This document shows, piece by piece, positions 1 through 11,129 of a stretch of 64,000 nt of DNA. Origin of the DNA: Glycine soja. Its lineage: Eukaryota; Streptophyta; Magnoliopsida; Fabales; Fabaceae. The notes under the pieces are model-generated. The model did not search any database. It saw only the letters and a program-made list of their open reading frames with translations, and had not been told where the DNA came from. The translations under genes were made by a program, and so were the position numbers. The stretch's first letter is position 1; each line of letters begins with the position of its first letter. The DNA lies in assembly GCF_004193775.1 (NCBI RefSeq), contig NC_041007.1:24414201-24478200 (forward strand). Direction: 5' to 3'.

Positions 1-776
1 TTCAAAGAGATTCAAGGCTTGTAAAGGATTGTATAAGATTGATTGAAAAAGTGTATTGAAAAGCAAATCAAAGCCTTGCTTTTATAGATTCTTCATGTCT
101 GGCCAAGAGGACCATTTAGAAGAGTTATAACTTTTAGAAAAACTTAAAACCAATTTGAAAAAGTCAAAAAACCATTTGAAGAGTTACATCATTTGATTTA
201 TTCAGAAACAATCACTGGTAATCGATTACCAAATCAGTGTAATCGATTACACAAAGCTTTTATGTGAAAGGATGTGACTCTTCACATTTGAATTTGAATT
301 TCAACGTTCAAAGGCACTGGTAATCGATTACCATAACATTGTAATCGATTACAGCTTTTTGAAATCAATTGGAACATTGTAAATTCATTTGAAAACTTTT
401 TCAAATCCATTTTGCTATTGGTAATCGATTACAACAATCTGGTAATCGATTACCAGAGAGTAAAAACTCTTTGGTGAACATGTTTTGAGAAAAATCCATG
501 TGCTACTCAATTTTTGAGAAAACCTTTTCATACTTATCTTGATTAAGCCTTCTCTTGATTCTGGAATCTTAAATCTTGAATCTTGATTCTTGATTCTTGA
601 TTCTTGAAATCAACTTTCCTCTTGAATCTTGAAGTGTTCTTGATTCTATCTTGAATATCTTGAACTCATTCTTTGATTGACCTTTGAGCTTTTTGTCATC
701 ACCTTTGTCATCATCTTTGTTATCATCAAATTATCTTTGAATCACTCTTGATTCATCATGAAGCTTTGTTTCTACA
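1..776 (-). repeat. Sirevirus-like (Ty1/copia) LTR, partial, cut by window edge
   Basis: This is the reverse-orientation 5' part of an LTR that runs off the left edge. It aligns colinearly with 26096-26958 of the complete solo LTR further on, and ends in the same terminus (CTTCTACA at 769-776), which is the LTR 5' end read on the minus strand. A TATA-like box lies on the minus strand near 76-88. It contains paired copies of the palindrome GGTAATCGATTACC and variants. The 5 bp after the terminus are ACCAG, and the next base continues a second LTR in opposite orientation, so this element probably inserted into that LTR. Family assignment is from memory of Sirevirus LTR ends. Confidence 0.8.
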
Positions 777-2038
777 ACCAGTAGCAAAGATTGTTTTCAA
801 AAAGCTTTCAACTGAATTTACAACGTTCCAATTGATTTCAAAATGGTGTAATCGATTACAATGATTTGGTAATCGATTACTAGTGTGTTTGAATGTTGAA
901 ATTCAAATTCAAATGTGAAGAGTCACATCCTTTCACAAAAATGCTTTGTGTAATCGATTAACAGTGATAAGTTCTGAACAAAAATCAAAAGATGTAACTC
1001 TTCCAATGATTTTCAAGTTTTTCTAAAAGTTATAACTTTTCCAATGGTTTTCAAGTTTTTCTAAAGGTTATAACTCTTCTAATGGTTTTCTTGACCAGAC
1101 ATGAAGAGTCTATAAAAGCAAGACCTTGATTTTCATTTTATCAATTCATTCAGAACAATCATTACAATCCTTTACAACCCTTGAATCTCTTTGAACTTCT
1201 TATTCTTCTTCCTTTGCAAAAGCTTTCTTAAGTTTTCTGGTTTTTCCAAACCTTGAAAACAAAACTTGTGCGATTCATCATTTTCATTCCCTTCTCCCTT
1301 TGCCAAAAAGAATTCGCCAAGGACTAACCGCCTGAATTCCTTTTGTCTCTCTTCTCCCTTTTCTAAAAGAACAAAGGACTAACCTACTGAATTCTTTTGT
1401 GTCTCCCTTCTCCCTTGTGAAAGAATTCAAAATGACACAATCTGAGGATTCTTTTGATTCTTCCCTTTCCCATAAACAAAAAGATTTCAAAGGACTAACC
1501 ACCTGAGAATTCTTTTGTTTCCCCCTTCACAAAGTTTCGAAGGACTAACCGGCTGAGAACTTTAAGGTCTTAACACATTGGAGGGTACATCCTTTGTGGT
1601 ACAAGTAGAGGGTACATCTACTTGGGTTGTTGTGACTGAGAACAAGAGAGGGTACATCTCTTGTGATCCGTTCTAGTGGAGGGTACATCCACTATGTTGT
1701 TCAAAGAAATCTTTGCTTGTAAAGGATTTTATAAGGTTGAAAAGAAATCTCAAGGACCGCAGGTCGCTTGGGGACTGGATGTAGGCACGGGTTGTTGTCG
1801 AACCAATATAAAACTCTTGTGTCTGTCTTCTTCTTCCCTACACTCTTAACTTTCCACTGTGCACTTTAATTATCACTTTTACTTTTGGTTAAAGTTTCTA
1901 TTTTTGTTCTTTACTTTCTAGTAAAAGCATAATTCAATCTAGTAACATTAAGAAGGATAAGTTTTTAATTAGTAAAGGTTCAGTAATAATTAATTCAACC
2001 CCCCCTTCTTAATTATTCTGAGGCCACTTGATCCAACA
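777..2038 (+). repeat. Sirevirus-like LTR, 5'-truncated, forward orientation
   Basis: This is the forward LTR copy of the same family, entered at an internal position (ACCAGTAGCAAAG) and running to the true LTR 3' end, GATCCAACA at 2030-2038. It shows TATAAAAG at 1111-1118, a block of 'ggtacatc' reiterations at 1580-1700, and the C-run followed by CTTCTTAATTATTCTG typical of this LTR's 3' end. No tRNA-Met primer site follows at 2039, so no internal region is attached and it is a solo or 3' LTR remnant. The missing first part should lie left of the window. Confidence 0.8.
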
Positions 2039-2089
2039 ATTCATACAAAAAGTTTTTTTTCATTGTTTTTTAAAAAGTACATTTTGTTT

Positions 2090-2288
2090 TGAAAACCAAT
2101 TCACCCCCATTTTTGGTTTATTGAGTTCCATCATCTTTTTCACCAGTGTTGTTAGTGAAGAAGAAAGACGGGACCATGAGGTTATGTGTAGACTACTGCT
2201 AGTTGGATAAGGTGACGATTAAGAATAAGTACCATTTGCCTAGAATAGATGACCTTATGGACTAGCTGGTAGGAGCTCATGTGTTTAG
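2090..2288 (+). pseudogene. Ty3/gypsy chromovirus reverse transcriptase, N-terminal fragment
   Basis: One frame reads KKKDGTMRLCVDY, then a stop, then KVTIKNKY, PRIDDLMD, stop, LVGAHVF. This is the conserved start of the RT domain of chromoviruses (Tekay/Del or CRM type). Two in-frame stops mark decay. The frame is broken at TTTAG (2284-2288), the TSD of a solo LTR, and resumes at 19436 with KIDLRSSYHQI, exactly the expected continuation. The gag and protease regions expected upstream are absent; 2039-2089 is unassigned. Confidence 0.85.
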
Positions 2289-2299
2289 TGATAACAACT
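2289..2299 (-). repeat. Left 11 bp of split solo LTR (rest at 18225-19430)
   Basis: The bases TGATAACAACT begin an LTR that continues at 18225 after Element A. They are preceded by the TSD copy TTTAG (2284-2288). The last five bases (CAACT, 2295-2299) are the target duplicated by Element A and recur at 18220-18224. Confidence 0.85.
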
Positions 2300-4061
2300 T
2301 GTCGCAACCTACCCTTCGGAGGGAGGGTGACTCGCGGGTGTGTCTTCCAAGAAAGGACTACGCGCGGAGTCGCCACCAACGTTTATTTGAGGAAAACGTC
2401 GAAAAAGACGTGGTCTACAAACTTTAAGTGAAAGGTTCGGGAGTTCTATTTACGCACGGTGAAGGTATTAGCACCCCACACGTCCGTCACAAGAGACGGC
2501 AACCTTTAATCCAATGTGCAAATGTGACTTCAATTTATATTATTTTCCCTTTTTACATTTTTATGTCTTTTTATACCTTTTTATATTTTTATCTTTTTGT
2601 GGACGACAAGGGTGTTTCCCTTGCTCCTACGTATTCCTCAATTGTGATAAGCAAATCATACCTACATAGTTCTTTGTGAACAAAACGTTTGGTTAAGTTA
2701 TTTTTTATCCCTTTTTTGCAAGATATGTTTTTATTGAATGAAAAGTCATTTAAGGCATTGGACCATTAAACAATCTTTTGATTCTTTTGAAAAGAGAGAA
2801 AAAATTAAGGCATTGGACCATTAATGATCTCTTTATTTTTGAAAGAGGTAATAAAGTTACATATTGATTTTAGGCCTTTAGAAATCTACATTTAACCAAT
2901 AAAAGCGAAAAAGACCATTTCAAGGCGTTGGACCTTTAAAAATGGCTTTTTTATGCGATGACAAAAAGTTTGGTTTATGAATTGATTTTAGCATTAGTTT
3001 CACTTTGGTTATTAGTCGATTCGATTAAGAAAGAGAAATCCCAAAGAAAACGTCTGATTGATTTTTTTTGATTTATTTTACTAAAAGATATTTTTTATTA
3101 TTATATTATTATTTTGCCTCTTTTTGGTTTTAAACGTGGTTATGGCATGACCAAACGGTCGAAATTCATTTTAACAGAAATTAAAGGATGTTACAATACG
3201 AATGATCGGTTGAAATTTATTTTATTTTTGATTAGGCGAGAAAATGACTTAAGTAAATGACTAAAGCACGTCAGAAGGGGGTACGGAAAGTAAATGAAAT
3301 GAAAATAAAAGTATGCGAAACAAATGAGGACCACTAAGGGTACATAGAATGAATTGAAAAGTTTGATTTCAGGAACTTACCGGTTGAAGACCGAAGAACG
3401 ACGAAGAACGGTTGAAAATCTTTGCGAAATCACCCACGGAAACGTTACGGAAGCGCCTCGGCTTGGATTTTCTTCACGAAAACAATTTTTCTCACTAATT
3501 TTAAGTGAATCTAAGATACTAGGAGGGTTGAACATTTTTGTTCTTCCCTCCTTCCCCTATTTATAGGAAAAGGAAGGAGATGCTTGCCACCCAGCTCGCC
3601 TAGGTGAGCTAGGTTGCTTCCTCCAAAAGCAACCGCATTCTGGAGGAACATCCTGGAAGGCCCAAATGGGCCTGGTTGCTACTTGCACCCCCATTTTTAC
3701 TAAATACACCCCCTACCCTTTTTTGGTGATTCTTTTTTCGTAACATTACAGAAACTTATGAATTTTGTAACGATACTTGTTTTCTTTCCGTAATGTTACG
3801 GAACCTTACGGATTACGTAATCATCCCTTTTTTTACCTTCCAGAATGTTACGAAACTTCACAGATTTCACACTAACACTTCCTTTTAATTTCTAGCATGT
3901 CACAGAACTTCACGGATTGTGCTACAATTCTTTCTTTTGGCTTTCGGCATGTCTCGGAACTTCACGAATCGCCTAATGATGGGTGCCAAGTACCTCGAAG
4001 TGGTCAAACGAGGGTCGTATCCCAACAATGGATGGTCTCCGGACGAAATTAGGGTATGACA
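2300..4061 (-). repeat. Element A 3' LTR
   Basis: The plus strand begins TGTCGCAACCTACCC and ends GGGTATGACA; in the sense direction this is TGTCATACCC...GGTTGCGACA. A TATA box (CTATAAATAG on the minus strand) lies at 3557-3566. The upstream U3 part (about 3730-3970) holds repeated inverted motifs of the TTACGG/CCGTAA type. It is closely similar along its length to 16434-18219, with scattered substitutions and small indels. Confidence 0.92.
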
Positions 4062-4080
4062 GTTGCCCCTCTTTACTTGT
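4062..4080 (-). other. Element A polypurine tract
   Basis: Immediately inside the 3' LTR the minus strand reads AAGTAAAGAGGGGCAAC. This purine-rich stretch is the expected primer for plus-strand DNA synthesis. An equivalent tract sits next to the 3' LTR of Element B. Confidence 0.75.
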
Positions 4081-4214
4081 CCTTTATTGGAGATGAAAGG
4101 GAAGTAAAGATAAGACACTAATTTCGTTCGAGCGAAACACCATTCGGCCGGTGAATCTCCCGGTCAGCGGAACCTACAAAAATTTGAAAATGATCAATAC
4201 CAACACATCATCCT

Positions 4215-5010
4215 GATACTATCGAATTCGTTCCTCTGGGCTGACGCAGGGCACAGAATGACCATAATTTGTCTCTGCGTAGCTTTTTGACGCGATCGAG
4301 CCTAGGCGGCAAGGCGCAGAATGACCATAATTTGTCTCTGCGTGCCACCGGACACGATCGCCTCTGGATGGTGAAAAGGTGCACGGAATGACCATAATTT
4401 GTCTCCGCCCACCTCTCGACTTACTGTCCCCGAATGATAAAGGGCGAAGAATGACCATAATTTGTCTCTGCGCGTTTATCACTCGACTCGCTGCTCCTGA
4501 ATGACAAAGGGCGCATAATTTGTCTCTGCGCGTTTATCACTCAACTTGTTGCTCCTGAATGACAGGGCGCAGAATTTGTCTCTGAGCGTTTATCACTCAA
4601 CTTGTTGCTCTTGAATGACAAAGGGCACAGAATTTGTCTCTACGCATTTATCACTCAACTTGTTGCTCTTGAATGACAAAGGGTGCAGAATTTGTCTCTG
4701 CGCGTTTATCACTCAACTTGTTGCTCTTGAATGACAAAGGGCACAGAATTTGTCTTTGTGCGGTTATCACTCAACTTGTTGCTCTTGAATGACAAAGGGC
4801 GCAGAATTTGTCTCAACGCGTTTATCACTCAACTTGTTGCTCTTGAATGACAAAGGGCGCAGAATTTATCTCTGCGCGTTTATCACCCAACTTGTTGCTC
4901 TTGAATGACAAAGGGCGCAGAATTTGTCTCTGCGTGTTTATCACTCAACTTGTTGCTCTTGAATGACAAAGGGCGCAGAATTTGTCTCTGCGCGTTTATC
5001 ACCCAACGAG
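4215..5010. repeat. 58-bp tandem repeat array of Element A
   Basis: About nine copies of a 58-bp unit (4480-5010) are preceded by four longer relatives (4215-4480) containing GACCATAATTTGTCTC. Each unit centres on an inverted repeat GCGCAGA-N7-TCTGCGC, and the remainder is TTTATCACTCAACTTGTTGC plus a short AATGACAAAGGG tail. It has no coding content. The array lies where hypervariable 3' untranslated repeats are known in Tat/Ogre elements. Confidence 0.9.
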
Positions 5011-6412
5011 AGTGCGGATAACCGCATGTCATCGGGCCCACCGCCTCTGGATGACAAAAGGCACAGAAGACAACGTTAGTCTCTGCGTGCTATCATGCTT
5101 TGAGTCTTATAGATAGCAAAAGAAAGTTTAAAAGTGCGGGACCAAATGGTTCCCGCATGTCATCGGGCCCGCCACCTTTGGATGACAAAAGGTGCATAAG
5201 ACGACGTTAGTCTCTGCGTGCTATCAAGCTTTGAGTCTTATAGATAGCAAAAGAAAGTTTAAAAGTGCAGTACCAAATGGTTCCCGCATGTCATCGGGCC
5301 CGCCGCCTCTGGATGACAAAAGGCGCAGAAGACGACCTTAGTCCCTGCGTGCTATCATGCTTTGAGTCTTATAGATAGCAAAAGAAATTTTAAAAGTGTG
5401 GGACCAAATGGTTCCCGCATGTCATTGGGCCCGTCGCCTCTGGATGACAAAAGGCGCAGAAGACGATGTTAGTCTCTGCGTGCTATCATGCTTTGAGTCT
5501 TATAGATAGCAAAAAGTGTGGAACCAAATGGTTCTCGCATGTCATCGGGCCCGCCGCCTCTGGATGACAAAAGGCACAAAAGACGATGTTTGTCTCTGCG
5601 TGCTATCATGCTTTGAGTCTTATAGATAGCAAAAGAAAGTTTGAAAATTGCGGGACCAAATGGTTCCCGCATGTCATCGGGCCCGCCGCCTCTGGATGAC
5701 AAAAGGAGCAGAAGATTACGTTAGTCTCTGCATGCTATCATGCTTTGAGTCTTAGAGATAGCAAAAGAAAGTTTAAAAGTGCGGGACCAAATGGTTCCCG
5801 CATGTCATCGGGCCCGCTGCCTCTGGATGACAAAAGGCGTAGAAGACGATGTTAGTCTTTGCGTGCTATCATGCTTTGAGTCATATAGATAGCAAAAGAA
5901 AGTTTAAAAGTGCGGGACCAAATGGTTCCCGCATGTCATCGGGCCCGCCGCTTCTGGATGACAAAAGGCGCAGAAGACGACCTTAGTCCCTACGTGCTAT
6001 CATGCTTTGAGTCTTATAGATAGCAAAAAGTGAGGAACCAAATGGTTCCCGCATGTCATCGGGCCCGCCGCCTCTGGATGACAAAAGGCGCAGAAGACGA
6101 CGTTAGTCTCTACGTGCTATCATGCTTTGAGTCTTATAGATAGCAAAAAGTGTGGAACCAAATGGTTCTTGGATGTCATTGGGCCCTCCGCCTCTGGATG
6201 ACAAAAGGCGCAGAAGACGACGTTAGTCTCTGCGTGCTATCATGCTTTGAGTCTTATAGATAGCAAAAGAAAGTTTTAAAAGTGCAGGACCAAATGGTTC
6301 CCGCATGTCATCGGGCCTGCCGCCTCTGGATGACAAAAGGAGCAGAAGACGACATTAGTCTCTGCGTGCTATTATGCTTTGAGTCTTAGAGATAGCAAAA
6401 AGTTTATACGGA
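5011..6412. repeat. About 130-bp tandem repeat array of Element A
   Basis: Roughly eleven units recur every 131 or about 119 bp; the short form lacks part of AAAGAAAGTTTAAAA. Each unit contains GTCATCGGGCCC, the phrase GCCTCTGGATGACAAAAGG, a GCGCAGAAGAC segment and GCTATCATGCTTTGAG. It can be read as four successive inverted repeats (see findings). The GTCATC...GATGAC core is shared with the 100-bp array of Element B, so the two arrays derive from one ancestral unit. Short open frames here are chance. Confidence 0.9.
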
Positions 6413-7839
6413 TAACCGCTTGGGTATTTCTGCCTGTCACATGACTCCAAGGTCAATAGGACAGAGATTGTGGGGCGGCCGACAAAAGCGAGGCTCTTGC
6501 TCCTACATATCCTTAATGAGGAACTCAGACCTATGTAGTTCTGGATAACTTATGAGACTAAAAATAGTCTCGGTGTTTTCTTCACTAAAATGTGAGCATG
6601 CTTTAGTAAAGAGAGAAAACTTCCAACTAATCAGAGCAACATATGATTTTCGGATGAAAAACAATGTGTCTACCGAGGAAGGGGAACATGCTGATGAAAT
6701 TTTCTCATAACCATAAATGAAACTTTGGATGTTAGCATTTTGCTTCTAAATGACCATTTAGAGGAAACACTGGGCTCAACAAAAATAGAAGAAAATCACT
6801 CAAAATGTATCAATCTCACATAGGTAAGTGTTTCATCCTAATTTTGAATCATAGATATGTCATGACTTTGCTTTGCAAGTCATTTCCTATCAAATCAAAG
6901 ACTACATACGTGATCATGGATCAATAGGACTTCTTCTTAGGAATGGGTTTTTTGGTGGGAAATTTGGCTTTGAGTTTTTTTGGCCCTTTCCTTTTTTTGT
7001 TTTTGTTTAGTGTGAGGCGAACAAGTCACCGACGAACAGGATTTTGGTTGGCAATCAAAGGGAGAGGACAACTTTAGGTTGTGGCTTCCCTTCCCCTCTA
7101 TTTTTGTTTACTTGGTGACAATTCTGGATTGTCCATATTGTCTGGTCCAAAGACCTTTCTGCATATTTCTTCTGTTTTCTTCCGACCCTTGATCGGGAAT
7201 TTTCTTTCTTTTTTTTTTTTGCTTTCTCCTATTTTTTGATTGGGAATTTTCTTTTTCTCTCTTTTTTTTCCTTTTTTTGTTTTCTTCCGAGAGCAAGGAT
7301 AGACATTCTCACCCTGGGTCAAGGTTTATGGTAAGTTGGGATTTTGGCTCAAGGCTTGTAGAACGACTGGACATGATAAATGTCAGGGCATGGGCTTGGC
7401 CAGCGGTTCAGGGATAAAAGGGATGTCCCACATTATTTCCATGACACAAATGCAATAATGATGATTTGGAAATTTTATGCAAAACTAATTATGCATGCAC
7501 CTATGTGGACACTCAAGTGTCGAATAAATTTTTCGTCATGTGATGCTAGGGCTCATAATTCATTTTCTCTACTTTAGCCAATCCAGTATTTCCAAAATAT
7601 GTTCTTCTATCAATTTGTGCATTCATCCGAGTTTATCTTGGGTGTTCGAAAAACTTTTCACAGCATTTACCCTTCAAATGTGTACACACATTTTTTCAAA
7701 AACAAGTTATGATCACCGAATTTTTTTCAAAGAAAAGCTGGAAATTATCTCTTTTCAAAAGCATGTTGGTTTTTTAGCTAGACAACTTATTTTTTTTTTC
7801 TTTTTTCTCTTTTTTTCTTATTCCATGAGGTATTTTGCT
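6413..7839. other. Element A non-coding module, part 1
   Basis: No gene is seen. The segment is colinear with 42170-43740 of Element B. It contains a T-rich stretch (about 7180-7280) with repeats of the GATTGGGAATTTTC type that yields lysine-rich open frames on the minus strand, dismissed as low complexity. The phrase near 6540-6900 is also found at 42250-42620. Confidence 0.7.
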
Positions 7840-7992
7840 ACCTAAACATATGTATATTTTTGTGAGGTATTTTGCTATATACATGCGTGTCCAAGGTATC
7901 TTGCTACCTAAACATACATATATATGTTTTGTGAGATATTTTTGCTATATACATGCATATCCAAGGTATCTTGCTACCTAAACATACATACG

Positions 7993-8023
<31 letters not shown>

Positions 8024-8025
8024 TG
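7840..8025. repeat. AT-rich repeat with AGGTA...TACCT units and (TA)n tract
   Basis: Three tandem copies of a segment containing AGGTATCTTGCTACCTAAAC and ATATACATGC end in a (TA)n run at about 7993-8019. AGGTA and TACCT are complementary arms. The same repeat occurs at 43740-44130 (Element B) and, inverted, at 38690-39090 (Element C). Confidence 0.85.
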
Positions 8026-8199
8026 AGGTATGACTACCTTCCGAGCTTGTGCTTGTTTTATTTAAATTCCCAGGATCATGAGCAACTAGGTGTATCCTAC
8101 TATGACTTGAGAAACAAAGGTGATCAAATAACAAGTAGAGATTTAAAAGGTACTAGGTTGCCTCCTAGTAGCGCTTCTTTAACGTCTTGAGCTGGACGC

Positions 8200-9085
8200 C
8201 TGATGATTTTTCGGTCACGGACCTAGTACTTTTGCTTACCTTTGGCTTTGGACTTGGTCGCCTATTGGTCGTCCATGTGTCATAGGCAACACTCTAACCT
8301 TTTTGTGGATGAGCTGAGGTGAACTCTAGAGGTGGTGGCAGTGCGCCTGTTGCCCACTATCGGTCATCCCCAGGCTGTTGTGGTGTCTCGCCCTGCGCCT
8401 GCCTGGGGGCGCAGTACTTCTTGATGAAAGCTCGGTTAGTAGGGGGCCTGATGACCTTGCTGGGGGCGACGGGCACTCTGTAGGACTGACAAAGGCCCGT
8501 AATCCAAGCTGGCAACTCCAAGACCCTGTTGGACTTCTTCGGGTCCACTAGGTGTCTTGCAAACAATACATGACATCAGAAATCAGTTGAGCGATGTGCA
8601 TACTTACCTATGTCATGATGGCGTGACCTTGCTGGGGGGAACGGGCACCCTGTAGGACTAACAGAGGCCCGTAACCAGAGCTAGAAACCCCAGGGCCCTG
8701 TTGGGCTCCTCCGGGTCCACTGGGTGTCTTGTGGGCGCAATCCCTGCAAATAGTAGATGGCATCAAAAATCAGTTCGACATAATACATACCTACCTATGT
8801 CGGGATGGCATAGACCAATTAATACTTCCGCATGGGGAGATTGGCATTGCGGTCACTGGGAAGAATGTTGCTAAGTAGCAACGTCATCCATATTTGTGTA
8901 AGAGTGGTCATGTTGGTGCACATGATCTGCACTCGTCTCTTTGCAGCGGCACGGGTGAAATCTTGCCCCGGTATGCACAGTAGCTGCGCGATAGTCTCCT
9001 CCTCTAGTTGTACTTGCATAGTTGGCCCTCCTCCAGGATCAGGGGGTGGCCCCGGAGCTGATAAAAGGAAACTACTGGCCCCTTA
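8200..9085 (-). pseudogene. Captured fragment resembling 'putative plant transposon protein' family
   Basis: On the minus strand 9019-8819 reads DFTRAAAKRRVQIM...LLLSNILPSDRN, and 8566-8357 reads DPKKSNRVLELPAW...RPPTNRAFIKKYCAPRQA. From memory this matches a plant-specific family annotated as a putative plant transposon protein; no function is known to me. The two parts are separated by GTAAGT-type and TTTGCAG-type signals, so the source may have contained introns. Part of the segment (GACCTTGCTGGGGG to TGTCTTG) occurs twice, near 8450-8560 and 8620-8730. Stops and frame changes make it non-functional. The same fragment sits in Elements B and C at the equivalent place. Confidence 0.65.
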
Positions 9086-9139
9086 ACCAGGAGCGCAAGT
9101 CTCGGTTAAGCATTAAGGGCAGAGGACCTTAAATTCTCT

Positions 9140-9792
9140 TGAGGTGCAGATGTGGAGCCCTCTGAAAGCGAGGACGTGTAGCCCTCTAAAGACGAGGGAG
9201 TGTGCAGCCCTCCGAAGGCGAGGACGTGTTGCCCTCTAAAGGCAAGGGCTGAAAAGGGGGACATGTAGTCCTCTGAAGGCGAGGGCGTGTAGCCCTCCGA
9301 AGGCGAGGACGTGTAGTCCTCGCAAGGGGAGGACGTATAGTCCTCTAAAGATGAGGGTGTGTAGCCCCCTGAAGGTGAGGACGTGAAGTCCTTTGAAGGT
9401 GAGGACGTGCAGTCCTCTGAAGGTGAGGACGTGTAGTCCTCTAATGGCAAGGACATGTAGTCCTCTGAAGGCGAGGACATGTAGTCCTCTTAGGGGGAGG
9501 ACGTATAGTCCACTGAAGATGAGGGTGTGTAGCCCTCTGAAGGTGAGGACGTGCAGTCCTCTGAAGGTGAGGACGTGCAGTCCTCTGAAGGTGAGGACAT
9601 GCAGTCCTCTGATGGCGAGGACGTGGAGTCCTCTGATGGCGAGGACATGTAGTCCTCTGAAGACGAGGACATATAGTCCTCTAAAGGCGAGGACATGCAA
9701 TGCTCTGGAGGCAAGGACGTGCAGTCCTCTGAAGGCGAGGGTGTGCAGCTCTCTGAAGGTGAGGACGTGCAGTCCTCTGAAGGAGAGGGTAC
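9140..9792. repeat. 24-bp hairpin minisatellite of Element A
   Basis: About 27 copies of a 24-bp unit have the shape GAGGAC-N5-GTCCTC followed by a TGAAGG-type linker. Because 24 is a multiple of 3 and the unit lacks stops, long open frames appear on both strands (up to 196 codons); they are artefacts of the repeat. The array ends at GGGTACTAGCACCC (about 9788), a near palindrome also bordering the arrays of B and C. Confidence 0.95.
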
Positions 9793-11129
9793 TAGCACCC
9801 AAGGGTCCACCCTTATGAGAAAGCACAAGATTGACTCATTTGGTAAATGCGGACTTCATATGAAACAATGCAATGCAATGGAAAGTTGTACAATGTTCAT
9901 GACATTCTTTCCCTATTTTGTGATTTTGATTTTGAATTAATTTTTTTAATTAATTTTTTTTTTTGGAAAACACAGATTGACTGTCCTTTTGAAAGAGGTG
10001 ATAATTCATTCAACCTTATCCTATCTTTTGCAAATCTCTCCGGGAACTCCCTCAGAGTTTATGCTTTGTTTGATTTAGTGACTTGACCATTTTGGAGTGA
10101 CGACAATGGAGCCGTTTGACGTTTAATCAATCAATATAAATTCCAGGGTTTGTCCCCTCTTTTTTTTGTTTAAAAACATCGACGGGTGAGAACTTTTGAT
10201 CTGCCCCTATGTTCACTTGAGGCTCATGCACGATGCCCCTCATTGCCCTAGTGTAAGGCTTTGAGGTAGCAATTGTTGTCTTTCGTCATGACCTTGTAGC
10301 TGGGAACCTATTGGGTGAGAACTTCTAATCTGCCCCTAGGTTTACTTGAGGCTCATGCACGGTGCCCCTCATTGCTCCAGTGTAGGGCTTCGAGGTACCA
10401 ATCGTTGTCTTTCATCATGACCTTGTAGCAGGGAACCTATTCGGTGAGAACTTCTAATCGGCCCCTAGGTTCACTTGAGGTTCATGCACGATGCCTCTCA
10501 CTGCCCCAGTGTAGGGCTCTGAGGTACCAATCATTGTTTTCACAACCTGGTAGCAAGGAAGAATGAAAGAAGCGGTTGATTCTTGCAAAAAGAATTTTCC
10601 AAGGATGAGAAATAGTTGAAGGATTTTTTTCAATCGACAGATTAAGACAAATGACCCCTATTCTTGATAACTCACTTCTCTTTAAAAAGACAAAATTTCT
10701 GGAATTATAAAATGAGGTCACATGAATGTCTATATTTTTACTTGAAAACACAGTCAATCAAATGTTTTTTTTTTCTTTTTTGAACTTTTCTGCTTTACTC
10801 GTTGTTTACGACACTCCACCAACGTGCAGGACGAGTAATCTGTGATTGAACGGTCTTACAAGTCAACACTCAGGAGCGCAGGTCACTTTGAGCAAACAAA
10901 CCAATGGCTTACACTCACATTTCGGTGGAAGTTGAAAAAGCAAAGATGTGTTTGTGAGAGGATGAGAGAAACAAGGATGTCAAATTCATCCAATTTAGCA
11001 TTGTAACTGTGGTTTATAATAATGGCATAAACTTGAAAATCCTGATGAGTCATTAGAGACATCTAACAATAGCTTTCAAAATTTCCCCATGTGTGGTGTC
11101 GTTTGTCAATGTTAGGATTCACAAGTGAT
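9793..11129. other. Element A non-coding module, part 2, with about 125-bp triplication
   Basis: No gene is seen. It contains three tandem copies (about 10185-10560) of a segment with GTGAGAACTTCTAATCTGCC, GGCTCATGCACGGTGCCCCT and ATGACCTTGTAGC. It is colinear with 46700-48720 of Element B and, inverted, with 33801-37330 of Element C. At about 10654-10660 it carries the empty version (ACCCCTATTCTTG) of a site where B and C both hold a solo LTR. Confidence 0.8.

Noticed and set aside
7098..7322. Lysine-rich open frames KKKRKKIPDQ-type on the minus strand
   Set aside because: Arise from a T-rich tandem stretch; equivalent low-complexity frames occur at 42783-43043 in Element B.
9236..9826. Long open frames (up to 196 codons) on both strands in the 24-bp arrays
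   Set aside because: The unit length is a multiple of three and lacks stops, so every frame stays open. No start context, composition or conservation supports translation.
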